DNA of 15,859 nucleotides from Chthonomonas sp. UBA2391 (GTDB lineage: Bacteria; Armatimonadota; Fimbriimonadia; Fimbriimonadales; Fimbriimonadaceae), in the NCBI GenBank assembly GCA_002343825.1, contig DDSL01000054.1, forward strand, positions 1 through 15,859. The letters are read 5' to 3'. Positions 7,750-14,291 of the stretch are shown piece by piece. A model generated the notes under the pieces. The model was not told the DNA's origin and ran no database searches. It worked only from the letters and a program-made list of their open reading frames with translations. Numbering within the stretch: the stretch's first letter is position 1; the number at the start of each line of letters is the position of its first letter. The position numbers and the translations under genes are program-made.

Positions 7750-8074
7750 TCCCGGCTTTTACCACGGTTTTGGCCGTAAATGTTCCCTCTGCTCACCTGA
7801 GGTTTGAGTTCAAGCCTGGTGCACCGGCCTGCCCGGATGGTTGTTGAGGGTCACTTCCGGAGCAGTTGATTGATGTCGGAGGCAACTCGCCGAGGTTCTC
7901 ATTCTCTGGGGCTGCCCTTTGCGCCTGATCAATTGATCTCCATTGGTCGCCTTGACCTCCACGAGATTATCGCCGCACTACGGCCGATCCTAGATCAGGT
8001 TGGACTCCACCATCTAGCCATAGCCAGTTTCAAGTGTCCTGGACCGCGTTAGGAGAATCCAGTGACACCCAAAA
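7750..8074. other. Intergenic stretch without a convincing gene
   Basis: About 325 bases separate two minus-strand genes, and the stretch should contain the promoter of the propeller gene. I could not find a convincing -35/-10 pair. A 60-codon plus-strand frame (7870-8052, TTG or ATG start) resembles no family I know and has no ribosome binding site. No tRNA or strong hairpin was seen. Base composition falls towards 8075, where the AT-rich end of the next gene begins. Confidence 0.6.
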
Positions 8075-8842
8075 TTAAGGTAAGACCCTTGACTCGTTCT
8101 TTAGTAACTGGTCGCCCTTATATACTAATTCTAAATAATTAAGTACAGTAGCTCCGAAGCTGTTCTTTGCCCTAAAGCCAATTCGCTTAGTCCACTTGTT
8201 GTCTCGCGTATATCGCCACGGGCCTACGTACGAAAATGAAATGCTGCTGGGATCCTTAAGAGTAGCAGAGAGAAAAACGGCCGCTTCCAGAGGGACACCA
8301 TCGGCAAGGGTCGGCGGTTCTGGACCGAGAAAGTTCGGATCGCTTCTTGCTCGTTCGTAATCTCGTGCCTTCTGGGCTGCTTCGGCTTCTTCGGCGACTC
8401 TCCGGGCCGCCTCTTGCCTTCCTTGCTCTACTGAGCGTCGAAGCGCCTCTTTATCCTCGGCGAGTCCCCGGGCAGATTCTGCTCTAGCCGCCTCGGCCGA
8501 CTCTCTCCGATAGTTGTGCATCAGGATCCCCCCAAGCAAGATGAATCCTCCCAGTAAAACTGCACCGCCGACAGCCTTGATTCCTACCTGTGCATCCTTT
8601 GGATACCTGGCAAGGATTCTGTTCAGCCACCGACCAACTTGGGTAAAGATGGACTGATTCGACGTTGGAGGACGTTGAGCAATTCTCATGGCGCCTTGGG
8701 CAGCTTGGTCTCCGACCTGCAAAGGCGTCATGCCCAGTTTCATGCACTCTTCTATCCACACCTGGCTCACATAACTGACGTCGACTCCATGCGCCTGCCT
8801 CGCGTGGTTCACAACCATTTGTCGAAACACTAGAGGGTCCAT
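8075..8842 (-). CDS. Membrane-anchored protein of unknown function, AT-rich
   Basis: The 255-residue protein has no recognisable enzyme family. From the start come a short helical region (1-55), a Ser/Thr/Pro-containing linker, a single TM (~88-108, KAVGGAVLLGGFILLGGILM), a charged Ala/Glu/Arg coiled coil (~113-165) and a C-terminal domain (~186-251). The C-terminal domain contains LKDPSSISFSYV and later RAKNSFGA. This resembles a small domain of phage, plasmid and genomic-island proteins with the pattern DPSS-x-F ... AKNSFGG. There is no signal peptide; the TM is internal. GC is well below the neighbours (lines at 8101 and 8221 are 37 and 48%), suggesting recent acquisition. ATG 8842 is the first start; a 6-bp inverted repeat overlaps it and no ribosome site is visible. 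A 206-base gap separates it from the upstream gene. Confidence 0.7.
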   Translation of the reverse strand: MDPLVFRQMVVNHARQAHGVDVSYVSQVWIEECMKLGMTPLQVGDQAAQGAMRIAQRPPTSNQSIFTQVGRWLNRILARYPKDAQVGIKAVGGAVLLGGFILLGGILMHNYRRESAEAARAESARGLAEDKEALRRSVEQGRQEAARRVAEEAEAAQKARDYERARSDPNFLGPEPPTLADGVPLEAAVFLSATLKDPSSISFSYVGPWRYTRDNKWTKRIGFRAKNSFGATVLNYLELVYKGDQLLKNESRVLP

Positions 8843-8916
8843 GGATCAATTATCCATCATGGAGAAGATCGTCTGTCTACGGCTCGGGCGTCATCTCTTA
8901 CAGGCTGCATCTAATC

Positions 8917-8936
8917 CTGCCTGTCTCGTGAGGCAG
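8917..8936. terminator. Weak hairpin between two minus-strand genes
   Basis: CTGCCT and AGGCAG pair perfectly around an 8-base loop. The hairpin is ~113 bases past the stop of the secreted protein gene at 9049. The stem is short and no T-run follows on either strand, so terminator function is only a possibility. The rest of 8843-9048 shows nothing I can support. Confidence 0.2.
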
Positions 8937-9048
8937 TTCTGCTAGGCCAAAAGGTCGGCCAGTTCCGATTCCTGAATCGTCCGCGGATGTTGCATGGCTT
9001 GGCTCTCACTGAGCATATCGGTTCCGCGGCGCTCTGGGTTTCCGCGCT

Positions 9049-9654
9049 CTATCGGGGGCTGAGCTTCAGCCAGACCGTTGCCGTCGATTTGTTGCCCAGC
9101 GCGACCCCGTCCAGGGTGATCTCGGCGGCGGTGGGTCGCAGTTCGGCTGGGTCCAGGCGGATCCATCCGTTGCGGCGCAGGACTTTGGGGTTGCTCGGGG
9201 ACTCGATCCCAATCAAAACGGCCTCAGCGGTGCGTTCCTTCAGCGAAAAAACGGAACCGTCGGCCCCGCTCCATCGAGAATCGGTCGTCACCGCCGCATC
9301 AGGCCAGGCCGGCCACCAAGCATCAAAAAGTCGGACGAATCCTGCCGCGCCGGGGCTCAGCCGACCTTCGAATGGGCGCGCGAACACGGTTTGGTCGGCC
9401 GTATCAGGAAGCGAAACTTGACGGTCTCCGTCCTGTACTCTCAGATCTCGAACCGAGCGTTGCCAGACGATCTCGCCTTGTTCGCGGCGCAGGGGCGATT
9501 CGGTCAGCTGGGCCGTCAGTCGGTTCTCGATCTTTCCTGCCCGAACGGTCATCTCCAGCCGGTAGGCCCGGGTGTTGCCGAGCGTGGGTTTGGGCTGGAG
9601 CGCCATGGCCGAAGCCGGAGAGCAGAGAAGGAGGGCGGCAATCGTCGAGACCAT
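9049..9654 (-). CDS. Secreted protein of unknown function
   Basis: The 201-residue protein has a short signal peptide (MVSTIAALLLCSPASAMA, probable cleavage after ASA or AMA). The mature part looks like an all-beta domain with alternating hydrophobic strands (YRLEMTVRAGKIENRLTAQL, GDRQVSLPDTADQTVFARPF, GNKSTATVWLKLS). I do not recognise a family. No lipobox is convincing; the Cys at residue 11 is in LLLC. A strong AGGAGG sits one base before the ATG, unusually close. It lies 22 bases downstream of the gene at 9677-10399 on the same strand, so the two are probably one operon and may act on related envelope ligands, which is inference from position and style. Confidence 0.75.
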   Translation of the reverse strand: MVSTIAALLLCSPASAMALQPKPTLGNTRAYRLEMTVRAGKIENRLTAQLTESPLRREQGEIVWQRSVRDLRVQDGDRQVSLPDTADQTVFARPFEGRLSPGAAGFVRLFDAWWPAWPDAAVTTDSRWSGADGSVFSLKERTAEAVLIGIESPSNPKVLRRNGWIRLDPAELRPTAAEITLDGVALGNKSTATVWLKLSPR

Positions 9655-9676
9655 CCCTCCTCAGTATCGGTAATTT

Positions 9677-10399
9677 TTACTGGAGTTCGTAGGAGAGAGC
9701 GATGTCGACCGGTTCCATTTCTTGGTCGAGCAAAACCTTCTTGGCGTTGCCGACCAGCTTCACGGTTTGGCCATCCTTTAGTCGGATCGAGAACGTGCCC
9801 GACATCGAGCTGGGGTTCTCTCCCTCCAATTCCTTAAACTCGACCTTGACCACGGCGCATTCGTGTCCGCCGACAGTCTCGATCTTCTCAAACTTGAATT
9901 CGCTCCGAGCCTTCACCGCGCCGGTTTTGGTGCTCGCTGGGTGCTCATAGGTCCAGCTATCTCCGACGGCCACATCCTTTTCGGGGGCGACAAAGCTCAT
10001 CAGGTTCGACAGCCGGTAGTCGGGGGCGGCGATCTCGCCCCCTGTGAGCTCCTTCACGACCCCGCGAGCGTCGACTCGGGAGGCTCCAGCCGCCGACTTC
10101 TTCATGTCGTCATCGACAGGAATCTCTGTTCCCGAGACGAAGATCTTCACTTCAACGGCTTCTTCTTCCAAGGTGAACGAGCCGTCTTTGTCAACTTCGG
10201 TGACCTTCACTCGGAGGATGGAGGTGAATTGAACCTCTTCGCCTTCCAAGTTGATGTTGATCGAAGACCGCATCCGGGCCTCTTGGCCGACCGTCGGCTT
10301 GAATCGCAGAGAATGCTTGACCGCATCTTGCGCGCCCCCAACCAGGGCGAGGCCAGCGAGAGAGATGACGAGAAGAGCGCGGGACAGAGAAAGCTTCAT
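9677..10399 (-). CDS. Secreted beta-rich protein, DUF6263-like
   Basis: The 240-residue protein has a signal peptide (MKLSLSRALLVISLAGLALVGGA, cleavage before Gln24). The mature part alternates strands such as HSLRFKPTVGQEARMRSSIN and ILRVKVTEVDKDGSFTLEEE, a middle segment VDARGVVKELTGGEI, then FVAPEKDVAVGDSWTYE and a final IRLKDGQTVKLVGNAKKVLL. The order of strands plus the VGDSWT motif resembles DUF6263-type secreted proteins of unknown function. That assignment is from memory of the pattern and is tentative. The gene is divergent from queA across 69 bases and is probably the first gene of an operon with the secreted protein at 9049-9654. No Shine-Dalgarno is seen before the ATG. Confidence 0.75.
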   Translation of the reverse strand: MKLSLSRALLVISLAGLALVGGAQDAVKHSLRFKPTVGQEARMRSSININLEGEEVQFTSILRVKVTEVDKDGSFTLEEEAVEVKIFVSGTEIPVDDDMKKSAAGASRVDARGVVKELTGGEIAAPDYRLSNLMSFVAPEKDVAVGDSWTYEHPASTKTGAVKARSEFKFEKIETVGGHECAVVKVEFKELEGENPSSMSGTFSIRLKDGQTVKLVGNAKKVLLDQEMEPVDIALSYELQ

Positions 10400-10437
10400 A
10401 AGGCGAGTGGACTCACTTCTTTGAACGAATCGTATGG

Positions 10438-10467
10438 ATTATGGGTTCAATAGACTCGCTCTGACCA
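10438..10467 (-). promoter_or_regulatory. Candidate promoter for the secreted-protein operon
   Basis: On the minus strand, TGGTCA (10467-10462) precedes CATAAT (10443-10438) by 18 bases, matching the -35 and -10 consensus at 4 of 6 and 5 of 6 positions. The start of transcription would fall near 10431, about 30 bases ahead of the ATG at 10399. The region also holds an inverted TTGAAC pair (10421-10426 and 10445-10450). Confidence 0.3.
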
Positions 10468-10468
10468 G

Positions 10469-11485
10469 ATGATCGAATTTGAGCTCCCCGAAGATCGCAT
10501 CGCCCAGACCCCGCTGGCGGATCGTGCCAGCAGTCGCCTGATGGTTGTCGGAGATGGTTCGTCGCCGATCCAGCATCGAATTTTCCGCGATCTGCCTTCG
10601 CTGCTTAGCCCGGGTGACTTGATCGTGATGAACGACACCCGGGTGAGCGCCCGGCGGCTCTTTGGCAATAAGTCGACCGGCGCACGCGTCGAGGCCCTCC
10701 TCCTGGCGAGCGGAGGGGAACCCGGAACCTTCATTGCCTTGGTCCGGCCAGGAAAGCGCCTTCCAGTCGGGGCCAAGATCCAGTTCGAGGAGGATCTCTT
10801 GGCCGAGGTCATTGCGGTCCACGAAGACGGTCGCCGGACTCTGCGATTCTCACTTGAAGATCTTGTGAAGATCGATCAGGCCGGGGAAGTGCCCTTGCCT
10901 CCCTATATCCACTCCAAGCTCAGCGACCCCGAGCGCTATCAGACGGTGTATGCCCAGACTTCGGGCAGCGCCGCCGCCCCGACGGCCGGCCTCCACTTCA
11001 CTCCCGAACTCCTCGCCCAGCTCGAGGCGATGGGGGTCCAGCGGGCAACCGTCACTTTGGATGTCGGACTCGATACCTTTCGACCGATCTCGGCCGAAAG
11101 GGTCGAGGAACACAAGATGCACGGCGAGCGATGCACGCTGAGTGACCGGGCCGCCGAGCAGATCATGGGATGTAAAGGCAGAATCATTGCAATAGGAACA
11201 ACTTCTGCTCGAACACTTGAATCTTTTGCCGAGGGTGAGCGTATACTCCGCCCTGGACAAAAGACAACCGAGATCTTCATCCGTCCGGGCTACGCTTGGC
11301 AGGTGGTGGATGGGTTGATCACAAACTTCCACATGCCCAGAACCACGATGCTCCTGATGGTCGGCTCGATCTGCGGAGAACCTGCTCTCCAAAGAGCCTA
11401 TGATGCCGCTCTCCAAGAGGGATACCGGTTTCTGAGCTTCGGCGACTCCATGTTTGTGACCCGCCCCCAGAAATCATCAGTCTAG
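10469..11485 (+). CDS. queA: S-adenosylmethionine:tRNA ribosyltransferase-isomerase
   Basis: QueA transfers and rearranges the ribosyl group of SAM onto 7-aminomethyl-7-deazaguanine in tRNA, forming epoxyqueuosine, the penultimate step of queuosine synthesis in the cytoplasm. At 338 residues it is full length (usual 340-350). Family landmarks are in order: IAQTPLADRASSRLMVV (11-27), PGDLIVMNDTRVSARRLFG (48-66), APTAGLHFTPELL, EEHKMHGE, GTTSARTLES, TEIFIRPGYAWQVVDGLITN with the following FHMPRTTMLLMV, and the terminal YRFLSFGDSMFV. ATG 10469 gives the standard N-terminus MIEFELPEDRIAQ. No Shine-Dalgarno is present. Other queuosine genes are not in the window. It is divergent from the secreted-protein operon and is followed by its own 114-base gap. 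Confidence 0.96.
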   Translation: MIEFELPEDRIAQTPLADRASSRLMVVGDGSSPIQHRIFRDLPSLLSPGDLIVMNDTRVSARRLFGNKSTGARVEALLLASGGEPGTFIALVRPGKRLPVGAKIQFEEDLLAEVIAVHEDGRRTLRFSLEDLVKIDQAGEVPLPPYIHSKLSDPERYQTVYAQTSGSAAAPTAGLHFTPELLAQLEAMGVQRATVTLDVGLDTFRPISAERVEEHKMHGERCTLSDRAAEQIMGCKGRIIAIGTTSARTLESFAEGERILRPGQKTTEIFIRPGYAWQVVDGLITNFHMPRTTMLLMVGSICGEPALQRAYDAALQEGYRFLSFGDSMFVTRPQKSSV

Positions 11486-11548
11486 GGTGAACCGATTAAA
11501 CTTGATCTCAAAATTTCACTAAAATCGTGAATACGAATTCCGAACAAC

Positions 11549-11579
11549 TTGAACGGGAGGGCGGTCACAAGAGTAAAAT
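11549..11579 (+). promoter_or_regulatory. Candidate promoter of the HTH-glycosyltransferase-membrane protein operon
   Basis: TTGAAC (11549-11554) is followed after 19 bases by TAAAAT (11574-11579), close to consensus though with a slightly long spacer. A start of transcription near 11586 would leave only ~14 bases before ATG 11600 and would exclude the upstream TTG at 11582 as the start codon. Confidence 0.4.
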
Positions 11580-11599
11580 AATTGTCCCTGCAAGAAAAG

Positions 11600-12118
11600 A
11601 TGAACACTACTAAGGAAAAGGGGTTCGACCCGCTCGAATACATCGAGAAAGGATTCTCCGACCGGCCGATGGCGGCCCAGACCAGCGAAGATGCCACCAC
11701 CGAAGCCGGCAACGGCAAGGTGAAGTTCCGGAAGCGCCAACTCAGCGCTCCCCGACCGCGCAAGGCGAAAGTCATCGACGAAAAAGTCGAGGTGATCGAC
11801 CCCGAACTCGAAGAGATCTGGAGTTCTCTCCCCAAGAACATCCACTTCCTCGGAACGTTTTTCGACGACAGCGTGACCGCCAACTACTATCGCGGCGAAT
11901 TCAAGGAAACCCGGCAGCAACTCATCCGCCGCTTGCTGGATCCGGAGCTCACACTCGAAGAAGTCAGCCGACTCCTTGGAGTCTGCCCGGCCACGGTCCG
12001 TCGATACACCAATCGAGGCTGGTTGGGCCACCATCGAACGCAGGGAGGACAGCGCCGATTCCGACTGAGCGGCGTGGTAAAGTTCGTGGAAGAACACGGA
12101 CGGCACCCTGAAGAATGA
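11600..12118 (+). CDS. BldC/MerR-like helix-turn-helix DNA-binding protein
   Basis: The 172-residue protein ends in a winged-helix/HTH module of the MerR-BldC-excisionase type: LTLEEVSRLLGVCPATVRRY (118-137), then NRGWLGHHRTQGGQRRFRLS (138-157), the latter matching the R-T-x-G-G-x-R-R-F wing. The N-terminal ~75 residues are polar and basic (VKFRKRQLSAPRPRKAKVID), probably disordered or a linker. There is no TM and no ligand domain I recognise. ATG 11600 is preferred over TTG 11582 because the promoter-like -10 box ends at 11579 and AAGAAAAG precedes the ATG. Its stop overlaps the next start (ATGA), so it is translated together with a glycosyltransferase and a polytopic membrane protein. It may regulate that operon or envelope genes; targets are unknown. 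Confidence 0.85.
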   Translation: MNTTKEKGFDPLEYIEKGFSDRPMAAQTSEDATTEAGNGKVKFRKRQLSAPRPRKAKVIDEKVEVIDPELEEIWSSLPKNIHFLGTFFDDSVTANYYRGEFKETRQQLIRRLLDPELTLEEVSRLLGVCPATVRRYTNRGWLGHHRTQGGQRRFRLSGVVKFVEEHGRHPEE

Positions 12119-13302
12119 CCCCCACCCAGGATCGGCAGCTCCGCATCGCGATTTTTTCCGATAGTGCCCTGCCGATCCTGAACGGGGTTAGCGTCTCGAT
12201 TGATTCTCTCGTAAAGGGGTTGCGGGCACGCGGACATAGCGTCCACGTCTTCACCGCGGCCCATTTTCGTTTTCGGGATCCCGATCCTCACACCTACCGG
12301 TTCTTTGCCGTCGAGACGCCGTGGACTAAGGGCTACCCCTTGGCCATTCCACCGTTCTATCCGATGCTCCGCCACTTTCGGCGTATCCCCTTCGATATCG
12401 TCCACACCCACACCCCGTGGACTATCGGATTTGTCGGGCTCCGTTGGGCCCAATCGCACGATGTCCCCGTGGTCAGTACCTACCACACGCTTTACGACAA
12501 GTATGCCCACTATATCCCGTTTGCACCCAAGCGATATGTGCGCTATAAGATCGCAAAACATACCAATTTCTACTACAACCAAGTCGCTCACGTGATCACC
12601 CCTAGCGCCGCGTCGGCCCGATGGCTGAGTCGGCACTCGGTCAAGACGCCGACCACGATCATCCCTACCGGCGTACGCAGTTATCCCTCCCCTGGGAGGG
12701 CCGAGGCCCGCAGCCGACTCGGGTTGCATCCCGAAGAGCGGATGATTCTCTACACCGGCCGAATCGCGGCCGAGAAGAACATGAAGACCCTCTTCGAGGC
12801 CGCGGCGCTGATCATGCAACGGGACCCGAGGGTGCGGCTCTGGCTCGTTGGCGACGGACCAGCACGGACTGAATGCGTCGAACTCACTCGCGCCCTCGGG
12901 ATCGGCGACCGGGTTCGGTTTGTCGGCTTCCTCCCGCGTCCGGAAGTAGAGCCCTATTACGCGGCCGCTGATCTTTTTCTCTTCTGCTCGATGACAGAAA
13001 CCCAGGGACTCGTCATCAGCGAGGCCATGAGCCACGGACTGCCCGCGGTGGTCGTCCAGGGAGGCGGAGCCAGCGCGGCGGTTGATGACGGCGTGAACGG
13101 CTTTATCGCCAGAAATGATGCTCAGCATCTGGCCGAGTTGGTTGCCAACCTGCTCGACGATGACGGCCTCTACTTGCAGGTCAGCACCAAGGCTCGACAA
13201 ATGGCCAGAGAATTGAGCGTCGAAGCCACCACCGACCAAGTCTTGGACGTCTATCGCGATGTGCTGGGCGTCGATTTGCCCCAGCCGGTGAGCATCCGAT
13301 GA
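12115..13302 (+). CDS. GT4-family glycosyltransferase (possible diacylglycerol glycosyltransferase)
   Basis: This 395-residue GT-B enzyme uses an activated sugar to glycosylate an acceptor at the cytoplasmic membrane face. The N-terminal domain starts RIAIFSDSALPILNGVSVSI (10-29) and includes DIVHTHTPWTIGFVGL and STYHTLYDKYAHYIP. The nucleotide-sugar domain contains ILYTGRIAAEKN (211-222), WLVGDGPA and SMTETQGLVISEAMSHGLP, with the E-x7-E pair Glu295/Glu303. The NGVS opening and the HTLYDKYAHYIP segment resemble 1,2-diacylglycerol 3-glucosyltransferases, which make membrane glycolipids; acceptor identity is inference. Length is normal. ATG 12115 overlaps the upstream stop by ATGA and its own stop overlaps the next gene the same way, indicating translational coupling with the HTH protein and the presenilin-like protein. 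Confidence 0.9.
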   Translation: MTPTQDRQLRIAIFSDSALPILNGVSVSIDSLVKGLRARGHSVHVFTAAHFRFRDPDPHTYRFFAVETPWTKGYPLAIPPFYPMLRHFRRIPFDIVHTHTPWTIGFVGLRWAQSHDVPVVSTYHTLYDKYAHYIPFAPKRYVRYKIAKHTNFYYNQVAHVITPSAASARWLSRHSVKTPTTIIPTGVRSYPSPGRAEARSRLGLHPEERMILYTGRIAAEKNMKTLFEAAALIMQRDPRVRLWLVGDGPARTECVELTRALGIGDRVRFVGFLPRPEVEPYYAAADLFLFCSMTETQGLVISEAMSHGLPAVVVQGGGASAAVDDGVNGFIARNDAQHLAELVANLLDDDGLYLQVSTKARQMARELSVEATTDQVLDVYRDVLGVDLPQPVSIR

Positions 13303-14291
13303 AGACACTCGGCGGGTTTCGTGCCTTTCTTTTGGTCGCAGCATTGCTGTTGCTGCTCCGGTTTGGTCTGAATTACCTCCGCGTGCCCGGAGCGCTCGCG
13401 GGGACGCTCTCGGTGCTCCTGACGGTGATCTTCGTCGCCGTTCCGATCTTTGCCATCTTCGTGGCTGCAGCGGATCGATGGTCGGCGGTGCGAGCCTATG
13501 CCATGTTGGCGCTCGGAGTATCTGCCCAGGCGCTTTCGATCGCCTTACTGCGGACCGTTTTTCATGAGAAGAGCGGCGCTTTGCCCAACCTTCTGGATGC
13601 GATCGGCCAAACCGGCTTGATGTTCTGGACTCTGGGGCTAGGGGCTCTGCTCGGGGTGTTTCTTCGCGATAAGAACCTCCTGCTGCCGATTTCGATCTTC
13701 CTTGCTGGGTTTGATGCGTTCGTCATCTTCTCGCCCGTTTCTCCCACTCGGCGGCTCATGGAGTCGCGCCCAGAGGTCCTGAGTTCGATTGCCGCCAAGG
13801 TGCCGAGCGTCGCCCCAACCGGGGATGGTTTGGCTGTGGTTGGGCCGGGCGCCTATATCGGCCCCGCCGACTTCATCTTCATCGGGATGTTCTTCGTGGC
13901 TTTGCACAAGTTCGGGATGCGGGCTAAGGACACCCTTCTGTGGCTGATCCCGGCGCTCATCGGCTACCTCGGCATTGTGTTGTTCTTTGGCAATGTTCGC
14001 CTCGGTCCCATCCAGCTCGGGATGCTTCCGGCGTTGGTACCTATTGGCTTGACGGTCCTCATCGTCAATGCCCGCGAGTTCACGATGACCGGCCAAGAAA
14101 AGGTCTTGACTTGGATCGTTGCGGTCATCTCGCTGGGACTTGCCGTCAGCGGGATTCTGCTCGCGCGCAAAGCGCCAGCGTCGCCTGCTGCGCCCGAGAC
14201 GCCGGTGGGCGTCCCAGCAAATCCAGGATCTCCAAACTCGCCTGCGCCAGGCGGTCAGGGTCTACCGGACACTCCAAGCCCTCGCGGTTAA
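13299..14291 (+). CDS. Polytopic membrane protein with presenilin/SPP-like aspartyl protease motifs
   Basis: The 330-residue protein has about nine hydrophobic segments (~8-26, 33-57, 64-86, 100-121, 127-146, 186-203, 212-230, 240-256, 268-288). Three motifs of the presenilin/signal-peptide-peptidase class occur in order: Asp139 in AGFDAFVIF, Asp191 in GPADFIF and PAL at 244-246. The Asp191-PAL distance (53) matches presenilin/SPP (~48-52). After Asp139 the sequence SPVSPTRRLMES resembles presenilin CPKGPLRMLVET. It departs from consensus with FD for YD and GPAD for GxGD. If active it would cut substrates within the membrane; this is inference. Residues ~291-330 are a Pro/Ser/Gly-rich tail overlapping the HMG-CoA lyase gene on the other strand by 146 bases. 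The start is coupled to the glycosyltransferase by ATGA. Confidence 0.6.
   Translation: MKTLGGFRAFLLVAALLLLLRFGLNYLRVPGALAGTLSVLLTVIFVAVPIFAIFVAAADRWSAVRAYAMLALGVSAQALSIALLRTVFHEKSGALPNLLDAIGQTGLMFWTLGLGALLGVFLRDKNLLLPISIFLAGFDAFVIFSPVSPTRRLMESRPEVLSSIAAKVPSVAPTGDGLAVVGPGAYIGPADFIFIGMFFVALHKFGMRAKDTLLWLIPALIGYLGIVLFFGNVRLGPIQLGMLPALVPIGLTVLIVNAREFTMTGQEKVLTWIVAVISLGLAVSGILLARKAPASPAAPETPVGVPANPGSPNSPAPGGQGLPDTPSPRG

Noticed and set aside
7870..8052. 60-codon plus-strand frame in the gap
   Set aside because: It has no recognisable motif, no ribosome site and no partner gene, and its length is within chance expectation.
8841..8857. Inverted repeat ATGGAT-caatt-ATCCAT over the start of the AT-rich gene
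   Set aside because: Six-base arms in AT-rich DNA occur often by chance, and no known operator matches.
8942..9016. 24-residue minus-strand peptide frame after the secreted protein gene
   Set aside because: GGAA lies ahead of its ATG, but it is too short and unfamiliar to support as a gene.
11515..11531. TTCAC...GTGAA stem after queA as a terminator
   Set aside because: The stem is only five base pairs, AT-rich and without a T-run.
11887..13344. 485-codon minus-strand frame
   Set aside because: It lies opposite the glycosyltransferase and the HTH gene, both of which have strong family motifs; it is a shadow of their codon bias.
13299..14291. Type IV prepilin peptidase as identity for the membrane protein
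   Set aside because: Those enzymes also use Asp in a GxGD setting, but they lack the PAL motif and the P-x-x-P-x-R-x-L loop seen here.
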